Part shown: in pieces, positions 7,381-13,168 of the stretch
Layout: every line of letters starts with the position of its first letter
Numbering within the stretch: position 1 is the first letter of the stretch
Source of the DNA: Thermoplasmatota archaeon
Lineage (GTDB): Archaea > Thermoplasmatota > Thermoplasmata > Thermoplasmatales > Thermoplasmataceae
Assembly: GCA_023489425.1 (NCBI GenBank)
Contig: JAMDCG010000028.1
Coordinates: forward strand, 1-15,468
DNA: 15,468 bases
Direction of reading: 5' to 3'
Translations under genes and position numbers: made by a program
The notes under the pieces: generated by a model
Seen by the model: only the letters and a program-made list of their open reading frames with translations
The model's database searches: none
Told to the model about the DNA's origin: nothing

Positions 7381-8166
7381 TCAGGTAAAAAAATTTTTAT
7401 GGTATTCTAAATCTTCCTTATTACGCCTAACCATGATATACGATGAGGAATCTCTTTTAAAATCAGTCACTATAAATCCGTCAGAAAACAAATCTTCTAT
7501 CATAGCCCTGGTTGATAATCTAATATTAAGTGCTGTATCTTTATCATTTCTTTTTATAGATAAGAAATCCACTGGGATTTTAAATGAAATCACATCTGGC
7601 AATTCTTTAGCATTCAGTTCCTGCTTTTCATCAACTGTATTGACGCTAATCAATGGTTTTTTTTGCTCTATTTTGTCGTCAAGTATCCACCATTCAGCTA
7701 CGAACCTATCACTTGGAATCCCGTAATTGATCGAATCTTCCATATCTCCATAAAAATTTCTTAGATATGTCCTTGAAATGGCTCCAATTTTGTGAATATT
7801 AAAATTGGCATTTAAATCCATGAGTGGATCATATGTCCATGCTATAAGATCAAAACCATTCTCAATAGCCCACTCTTTTTGTCTCATTTTCAACTTGAAT
7901 CCAATACCTGAATACTTTTTATCACTTAGAACTCCAGTCATATGTGAGTAAAGGTATATCTTACCGTTTCTTCTTCCAGTAAAACTAAAATGCATTCCTA
8001 CCGCTTTTCCATCTTCCATGGCAATTAGGGCCAAACCTCCATGAAACCTCATTGCAGCAATCATATCTTTCACAAGTTGATCCATGGTGCTCATTCCCCA
8101 TGCTGACTTAATTATCGGAATCATGCCTTTTAATTTATCAGGATCCATTACGGTTTCAATTTCCAC
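7381..8166 (-). CDS. GNAT acyltransferase of the racemase-associated family, candidate amino acid N-succinyltransferase
   Basis: A 261-residue protein of the conserved family I recognise as COG3375-like GNAT proteins. Its hallmarks are SAWG (21-24), YLYSHMTGV (71-79) leading into the acyl-CoA loop KYSGIGFKLK (84-93), the strongly conserved IAWTYDPLMDLNANFNIHKIGA (108-129), and YGIPSDRFVAEWWI (148-161). In Geobacillus, an N-succinylamino acid racemase works with a GNAT succinyltransferase and an M20 desuccinylase to turn D- into L-amino acids. This gene converges on a racemase-M20 operon, so N-acylation of D-amino acids is the likely job; the donor (succinyl- or acetyl-CoA) cannot be told. The start is GTG at 8166, supported by box A at 8191-8203 and by the usual family N-terminus; ATG at 8148 would cut off the first strand. 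A palindrome separates box A from the start codon. Confidence 0.82.
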   Translation of the reverse strand: MEIETVMDPDKLKGMIPIIKSAWGMSTMDQLVKDMIAAMRFHGGLALIAMEDGKAVGMHFSFTGRRNGKIYLYSHMTGVLSDKKYSGIGFKLKMRQKEWAIENGFDLIAWTYDPLMDLNANFNIHKIGAISRTYLRNFYGDMEDSINYGIPSDRFVAEWWILDDKIEQKKPLISVNTVDEKQELNAKELPDVISFKIPVDFLSIKRNDKDTALNIRLSTRAMIEDLFSDGFIVTDFKRDSSSYIMVRRNKEDLEYHKNFFT

Positions 8167-8167
8167 A

Positions 8168-8185
8168 AAGTACTGTAATGTACTT
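8168..8185. promoter_or_regulatory. Candidate operator: 6-bp palindrome at the transcription start
   Basis: AAGTAC (8168-8173) and GTACTT (8180-8185) are perfect inverted repeats separated by 6 bases. They lie between box A (8191-8203) and the GTG start (8166) of the GNAT gene. A repressor dimer bound here would cover the transcription start. Which regulator would bind is unknown. Confidence 0.45.
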
Positions 8186-8190
8186 GAGAT

Positions 8191-8203
8191 GATAAATATA
8201 TTC
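8191..8203 (-). promoter_or_regulatory. Box A for the racemase-associated GNAT gene
   Basis: The minus strand reads GAATATATTTATC, a good TATA match centred about 30 bases before the GTG at 8166. This predicts a leader of only a few bases. Confidence 0.55.
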
Positions 8204-8399
8204 TTATAAGTGGGATATAGCTATAAATCAGTAAAAGCTCAATTTTATACCAATTTTAAATAGAAATATATAGGTAGTAGTTAATTGCATCACTCATAAG
8301 GTCATAGAAATATAATACCACAGATATTAGGTAACAGCCAATCCTGCAATGCAATTGCCATTTGTGGTTTCTAAGATTACCGTGCCAGACAAAGATAGT

Positions 8400-9722
8400 T
8401 CAGGAAAAGCCCTGTGGAATTGATTTATGCCAATCAGTGAGATCCTGCACAAGAGAAGCAAACTCAATACATCTTAAATCTGAATTATTCTTTCCGATTA
8501 TCTGCATTCCAACAGGAAGTTCATGTGAAAACCCAACTGGAATAGTTAATGCAGGATTTCCTGAATAATTTAAAGGCGAAAGAAAATCAATTTCAGACAT
8601 ATCATCGACTTCCTCTCTTTTCTTTTGGTGAACTGTAAGAGGGGCCACGTCCTGTAATGTGGGAATTATAATTATATCGAGAGTCTTAAACTGTGAGTCT
8701 AATAGTTCCCTGTATTTCTCTCTGGATCTTTTAGCATTAACATAATCCACAGCTTTAACCCGCAAACCTTCTTCTATCTGCTCAATAGAGCTATCTAAAT
8801 AACTATCTGGATATTTTTCATAGTTCTCCCTGTGAATTAAGGCAATTTCACTTGTATCAATAATCTCATGAAAGTGCTTCATTTCCTTAAATCTCAGGCA
8901 TTCTTCTTTAACATGAATATATTCAATATTCAGCTCTTTTTTAATTTTCTCAAGTGCAGCTAATGAGACTTTTTTCACACTGGATTCACAGTATTCAAAC
9001 ATTTCCCAGGCAACACCCACTTTAAATTTTTTACTTTCCCTTCCTTTAATAATAAAGTTTTTTCCGGTCATTAATTCCAGTTCAAGGGTCAAATCACTGG
9101 CATATCTGGTTATAGGCCCTGCATGGTCCAGAGACCAGGATTCTGGGTAAATTCCCCCTCTGGGTATGAGGTTGTAAGTAGGTTTAAATCCAGTAACACC
9201 ACACATCGCTGCTGGAATTCTAATAGATCCACCAGTATCAGTTCCAGTAGCAAATACCGACAATCCGGCTGCTACAGCCGCAGCAGACCCTCCACTAGAA
9301 CCTCCAGGAATTCTTCTCAAATCCCATGGGTTTTTAGTTGGTGAAGAAATTATTCCAAGGGCAAACTCGTGAGTCACAGTTTTACCTATAACTATACCAT
9401 TTCTTCTCTTGATATTTGCTACAACCGAGGAATCTTTGGAAGGAAAATGATCTCTATAAATCGTTGATCCATAATTTGTTTCAATATTTTTTGTATCAAA
9501 TAAATCTTTGACTGAAACTGGTATTACATTTTCCGACGACTTCGCTCTTTCTGCGCATTCTTCAAGGGAATTTAAATTCAATCTTGTGTAACTTTTGAGT
9601 TTTGTATCCAGTTTGTGAATTCTCTCCATGAGTCTTTCTAAAACCGTGCATGGGGAAATTGCATTACTTTTTACTAGACCTTCGATCTCATTCAACGATC
9701 TAAATTCCAAACTCAGTTCCAA
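8400..9722 (-). CDS. Amidase-signature family hydrolase
   Basis: A 440-residue cytosolic serine amidase. The Ser-cisSer-Lys triad is visible: K72 in VSVKDLFD, the cis-serine S142 in PGGSSGGSAAAVAAG, and nucleophile S166 in GTDTGGSIRIPA. The following CGVTGFKPTY and GPITRYASDL blocks complete the signature. It is shorter than most GatA subunits, and no gatB or gatC is adjacent, so it is probably a stand-alone amidase acting on an amide or acylated amino compound rather than tRNA-dependent amidotransferase. The start is TTG at 9722: an in-frame stop lies two codons upstream, and a GGTGA Shine-Dalgarno (9729-9733) sits 6 bases before it. The next methionine, residue 32, would remove conserved helix. 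It is on the same strand as the GNAT gene downstream and the Ntn hydrolase upstream but separated by more than 200 bases from each, so probably a separate unit. Substrate unknown. Confidence 0.9.
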   Translation of the reverse strand: MELSLEFRSLNEIEGLVKSNAISPCTVLERLMERIHKLDTKLKSYTRLNLNSLEECAERAKSSENVIPVSVKDLFDTKNIETNYGSTIYRDHFPSKDSSVVANIKRRNGIVIGKTVTHEFALGIISSPTKNPWDLRRIPGGSSGGSAAAVAAGLSVFATGTDTGGSIRIPAAMCGVTGFKPTYNLIPRGGIYPESWSLDHAGPITRYASDLTLELELMTGKNFIIKGRESKKFKVGVAWEMFEYCESSVKKVSLAALEKIKKELNIEYIHVKEECLRFKEMKHFHEIIDTSEIALIHRENYEKYPDSYLDSSIEQIEEGLRVKAVDYVNAKRSREKYRELLDSQFKTLDIIIIPTLQDVAPLTVHQKKREEVDDMSEIDFLSPLNYSGNPALTIPVGFSHELPVGMQIIGKNNSDLRCIEFASLVQDLTDWHKSIPQGFS

Positions 9723-9728
9723 AATTTA

Positions 9729-9733
9729 TCACC
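9729..9733 (-). promoter_or_regulatory. Ribosome binding site supporting the TTG start of the amidase
   Basis: The minus strand reads GGTGA, complementary to the 3' end of archaeal 16S rRNA, 6 bases before TTG 9722. This gene therefore appears to have a true 5' leader, unlike most of its leaderless neighbours. An upstream TTTTTTAAAC (about 9788-9797, minus) could be its box A. Confidence 0.5.
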
Positions 9734-9946
9734 ATGCTAACTATACTCTCCAGTAATTGAAACTACGTATTAGTTTTAGTCAACCGGTTTAAAAAATAAT
9801 TACTATTTCATGTCTATGGATTATTTTAATTCAAGTTTTAAAGAAAATAGAACTTCTAAAGTTAATATTTAGCCTCCTTGTTGAAAAAACAAAACATATT
9901 AAAATATTATCATCGTTCTTAGATTAGTTCACAACAGACAGAAAAA

Positions 9947-10681
9947 TTAGAGCTCATTTAAAACACCCCTCCTCACCTCTTTCATAGTAACATTTTTAGG
10001 GAAGGAAATGGACTTTATAATACTGGAAGAAAAAACCCCATTCCACAGGTCTGTATTTCCGTGATACAACTTTACATAATCGCTATACTCACTACCTTCT
10101 TTTACATCTGTATAGTAATACAAGTTGGACTTTCGCGTATTGCGATCTATTGAAAGAATCATCAAATTGGCGGTTGCCCTTATCAAATCCTTCTCTTTTG
10201 CAAGGGATATTGCTTTCTCCAAACGAGTTCTAAATTCTCCATTGAATGAAAGGATATATTTGAGAAATAATTGACTATCAACATATCTCGTAAAGTTTTC
10301 AATACCAAGCTCTACCGCAATTTTTTTCTTATCAAACCATCCATTGTGCGCTAGAAATACTTCATAATCTTCATCAACTTCATAGTGTGGATGACTCTCT
10401 AGAGTTCCAACTGGTTCATCAGGGGCAGCTTTTCTGGCGTGCATAATAAACTGACCTGACCTGAAGTCTTGAATATTAGATTCAAACACCGGAGTTCGTG
10501 ATCTAAAAAATTCCAGTGAAGAACTATCGTATCTTACGTATCCGTATCCATGATCATGTGATGTTAAACTACCATCACTGTTTACGGAGAGAGGATCGTT
10601 TCGTGTGACCTCAATAAAGGAGTCCAGTATTTTTTTATATTCTTTAGAGAAATCTCCAGATAAACAAAACATGCGACACAT
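9947..10681 (-). CDS. Class II glutamine amidotransferase-like Ntn hydrolase, stand-alone
   Basis: A 244-residue N-terminal nucleophile hydrolase. Removal of Met1 would expose C2 (MCRMFCLSG) as the catalytic cysteine. Family elements follow in order: SHDHGYGYVRY (41-51, the DGWG-type loop), FIMHARKAAPDEP (78-90) with the substrate-binding arginine R83, FLAHNGWFD (109-117) with the conserved N-G, and YVDSQLFL (133-140). There is no synthetase or isomerase domain, so it is a free amidohydrolase of the YafJ/EgtC type that cleaves glutamine or gamma-glutamyl amides; the substrate is unknown. In this neighbourhood a gamma-glutamyl-linked peptide is conceivable, but that is speculation. ATG at 10681 lies about 27 bases from a strong box A, so the transcript is leaderless. 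A T5 tract (9942-9946) just after the stop may end it. Confidence 0.85.
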   Translation of the reverse strand: MCRMFCLSGDFSKEYKKILDSFIEVTRNDPLSVNSDGSLTSHDHGYGYVRYDSSSLEFFRSRTPVFESNIQDFRSGQFIMHARKAAPDEPVGTLESHPHYEVDEDYEVFLAHNGWFDKKKIAVELGIENFTRYVDSQLFLKYILSFNGEFRTRLEKAISLAKEKDLIRATANLMILSIDRNTRKSNLYYYTDVKEGSEYSDYVKLYHGNTDLWNGVFSSSIIKSISFPKNVTMKEVRRGVLNEL

Positions 10682-10701
10682 TCAAGCTATATCTTGATGG
10701 T

Positions 10702-10713
10702 CTTTATAAATAT
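10702..10713 (-). promoter_or_regulatory. Box A for the Ntn hydrolase gene
   Basis: The minus strand reads ATATTTATAAAG, one of the best TATA matches in the window, centred about 27 bases upstream of ATG 10681. Confidence 0.6.
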
Positions 10714-10910
10714 TCAAATCCCATCTTTAATGCTTTTATATCATAATAATTTAAGAGTCTAAGCTCTAATTTTAAAATAAGTCCAATTAAAAATATTCTC
10801 TTCTTTGAATGGTAATATACCAAATGCAATCTGTCCGAAAATATTAGTTATAAAAAAAGGATCTTAAAGCTTGGAAAATCTAGTTAAATCACTTTCGAAT
10901 ACCAAAACAT

Positions 10911-11789
10911 ATGATCAAGATCACAGAAAGGGAAAAAATTCTGGAAATCTGGAATGAGTTTTATAAATTCGATCCAACATCTCAATTTCAACTGGAAAGG
11001 AAATATTTTAGAAATGAGTACGTGGTTCCAATAGGTGAGCAGGTAAACGAGGGGGCATTCTCACTCTTGTGTGCAAGAAATGGTGTAGATGAAGATACAG
11101 AAAATAAAGCATGGATCTTTGCTGCTGGGTATACAAAGAAAGATGATCTTATAAAACTTCTAAAAAAACAGATAGAACAGGCCAAAAAGGTTGGAGTACA
11201 GCGTATATTTTATTCCAATTTTTCACCGGGGTATTTCTTTCCTGGCATTGATAGAGAGAAATATTCAGATCTATACGATTCGCTTGTCGAAGTAGGTTTT
11301 ACTACAGATTCAGAGGCTCTAGCAATGGAAGCAGAGATAGGGGAACACCAATATATTCAAAAGGAAGGAAACAAAGCCGAAATCAGAAATCTAAAAATGA
11401 AAGAAACAGAAAAACTCCTAAAAATGGTAAGAAGTAACTTTCCCTATGATTGCTACCTTAGAGTCGATGGGGTAATAAAGCACGGAAGTTTAGATCAGAT
11501 CACCATTGCTATAGTAAATAATAAAATTGTTGGTTATTCCATGTATGCAAGCGGAGAGGGGCCATTTGAATCATCTCCAGGCGAGAGGTTCGGATGTTTT
11601 GAGGTTCTGGAGGATTACCGTTCCATGGGAATAGGAGGCAGACTTCTGACGGCTACACTAATAAACATGAAATCAAATGGAATTAGACATGCATACTTTT
11701 TATGGACTACAGAAAAGGCTTCACATCTATATGGAAGGTTTGGTTTCAGAATTACAAGAAAATTTCAGATAATGTCATTATTACTGTAA
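10911..11789 (+). CDS. Tandem GNAT-family N-acyltransferase
   Basis: A 292-residue protein with two GNAT-like halves. The N-terminal half (about 1-140) is degenerate in its CoA loop but retains SNFSPGYFFPGID (102-114) and a final VEVGFTTDSEALAMEAEI strand pair. The C-terminal half is the active-looking one: IAIVNNKIVGYSMYAS, then GCFEVLEDYRSMGIGGRLLTATL (228-250) with the acyl-CoA loop R237-S-M-G-I-G-G, and LYGRFGFRITRKFQIM (273-288). The YFFPGxD motif occurs, as I recall, in GNAT proteins associated with bacterial amino-sugar or cell-wall recycling genes, but I cannot verify this here. ATG at 10911 directly follows a region with a poor box A candidate (TAGTTAAATC, 10881-10890). It is divergent from the Ntn hydrolase and convergent with the S13 gene. 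The acceptor is unknown. Confidence 0.82.
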   Translation: MIKITEREKILEIWNEFYKFDPTSQFQLERKYFRNEYVVPIGEQVNEGAFSLLCARNGVDEDTENKAWIFAAGYTKKDDLIKLLKKQIEQAKKVGVQRIFYSNFSPGYFFPGIDREKYSDLYDSLVEVGFTTDSEALAMEAEIGEHQYIQKEGNKAEIRNLKMKETEKLLKMVRSNFPYDCYLRVDGVIKHGSLDQITIAIVNNKIVGYSMYASGEGPFESSPGERFGCFEVLEDYRSMGIGGRLLTATLINMKSNGIRHAYFLWTTEKASHLYGRFGFRITRKFQIMSLLL

Positions 11790-11839
11790 AATCATTCAGC
11801 CTATATGTGGTAAATCAAACAATTTGAAAAATAGTTTCT

Positions 11840-12934
11840 CTATTTATATTTGTCAATAAATTCCGATAGAATCCTGTCTATTTCCATCTGCCTAACTGAT
11901 CCTTCATCAAGACTATTATTAATAATTATAGAGAAAAAAGTATCCATTGAACTTATATATCCGCTAAGAGCAGAGACTCCAGATAGTGTCCCAGTTTTTG
12001 CATAAATTCCATTTTTTTCAAGAGAAATAAGGCGTTTCCTCAGTGTTCCCTGACCTATTGTTGGCATTAGTTCTATAAAGGTGTTTCCAAAATTTTTCTT
12101 AGCATATAAAAGCATGTTAGAAAGAAATCCTGTGGTTAAGAAATTCTCTCTACTCAGTCCAGATCCATCTTTAATCCTTACATTTTCAGATCCATTTATC
12201 CTGGAAATATAATCCATTACAAATTTAGAAGAATTTTCCCATGTGCCCAGCGATTTTTCGCTACTTGAAAGATACTTGAATATAACTTCAGCATAAAAAT
12301 TACAGCTTTCGAAGAGAATATGTCTTAGAACATCTCTTATATTCGCACTGTGGGAAATAACTTTTTCAAAATTATTATTAGAAGACAAACCTTTCCTTAT
12401 TGTCCTCAGATTTTTTTCCTCTGAAAAAGCTTCTATTAAATGTTTATCTGGATTTTTAACTGGCTGAAATAATTGCTCATTTTGATGAATATAGTTGAAA
12501 TCATTATCGTCAAATTTGGAACTATTTTTTATTTTGCAATTCTCACCAATAAAAAAATTAGATATTCTTGGCTGATAACTGTACTTGGAATCACCATAAA
12601 CCCAATCACTATTGTAAAACTCTCTATCAATTCTTGGCATTTCAAGATAAATGGTGTTTACCTTTTCAATTTGTAATTCTCTAATTATTCTCCTGCATTC
12701 ACCTATATTTAAAAAGAAAGATGGGTCACCAGTAATGTGTAAATTATCTTTATCTGAAGAAAAATTTGTGGTAAATACAAAATCCCTTCCCAGAGACTCC
12801 AGTGCACAAAGGGAGGTTATCAATTTCATATTTGAGGCAGGAATCACTGGTAAATTTTCGTTTTTTGATAGTATATTCTTGCCATCTGAATTCAGAAAGC
12901 AAAAAGAAGTCACACTTTCTTTATGTATTTTCAT
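11840..12934 (-). CDS. S13-type D-Ala-D-Ala carboxypeptidase (PBP4/DacB) homologue, compact and without a signal peptide
   Basis: A 364-residue penicillin-binding-protein-like serine hydrolase. All three active-site motifs are intact: SxxK at 34-37 (PASNMKL), SxN at 210-212 (SCNFYAE), and KTG at 313-315 (YAKTGTLSG). The S13-specific DGSGLSR (256-262) and GTLRKRL (296-302) are also present. The span from SxxK to SxN is about 176 residues, against about 244 in E. coli PBP4, so the inserted domains are trimmed. The ATG at 12934 is preferred because box A lies about 23 bases upstream; a TTG at 12976 would add 14 residues that do not form a signal peptide either. The enzyme is therefore predicted to be cytosolic, unlike bacterial wall enzymes. 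In a wall-less archaeon it could release D-Ala or other D-residues from imported peptides, or act as an esterase or beta-lactamase-like hydrolase. Divergent from the solute-binding protein gene. Confidence 0.88.
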   Translation of the reverse strand: MKIHKESVTSFCFLNSDGKNILSKNENLPVIPASNMKLITSLCALESLGRDFVFTTNFSSDKDNLHITGDPSFFLNIGECRRIIRELQIEKVNTIYLEMPRIDREFYNSDWVYGDSKYSYQPRISNFFIGENCKIKNSSKFDDNDFNYIHQNEQLFQPVKNPDKHLIEAFSEEKNLRTIRKGLSSNNNFEKVISHSANIRDVLRHILFESCNFYAEVIFKYLSSSEKSLGTWENSSKFVMDYISRINGSENVRIKDGSGLSRENFLTTGFLSNMLLYAKKNFGNTFIELMPTIGQGTLRKRLISLEKNGIYAKTGTLSGVSALSGYISSMDTFFSIIINNSLDEGSVRQMEIDRILSEFIDKYK

Positions 12935-12950
12935 GGTGAGAAATTGGAAC

Positions 12951-12962
12951 CTTATAATTAAA
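12951..12962 (-). promoter_or_regulatory. Candidate box A for the S13 peptidase gene
   Basis: The minus strand reads TTTAATTATAAG (preceded by CAAAAA), centred about 23 bases before ATG 12934. It lies within the codons a TTG start at 12976 would add, favouring the shorter protein. Confidence 0.45.
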
Positions 12963-13138
12963 TTTTTGAACCTCAATAAGTGATACTGGAAATATATCTG
13001 ATCAATTCGGTTTTTATCTTGAGCGCATTCAAATAATTTTATATTGATAATAAGAAAATATGTGTTACTGTCAAATTAAGGAAGGGCATTGTTTACTATT
13101 ATTTAACTTTTTGTGTAACAAAAAAAATCATAAAAATG

Positions 13139-13148
13139 TTTATTAATA
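13139..13148 (+). promoter_or_regulatory. Box A for the solute-binding protein gene
   Basis: TTTATTAATA is centred about 26 bases before ATG 13169, and an A-rich stretch (13119-13136) fills the BRE position. A leaderless transcript is predicted. Confidence 0.6.
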
Positions 13149-13168
13149 AGGAATCAGATTCGAGTCGA

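Noticed and set aside
8400..9722. GatA subunit of the tRNA-dependent amidotransferase
   Set aside because: The protein is shorter than usual GatA and no gatB, gatC or gatD/E partner is nearby; amidase-family assignment is kept without the gat label.
12935..12976. TTG-initiated extension of the S13 peptidase, considered as a signal peptide
   Set aside because: The added residues (LRFKNLIIRFQFLT) are too short and too basic along their length for a signal peptide, and they overlap the likely box A for ATG 12934.
12651..12983. 110-codon open frame on the plus strand
   Set aside because: Antisense to the S13 peptidase gene; the opposite strand carries intact active-site motifs.
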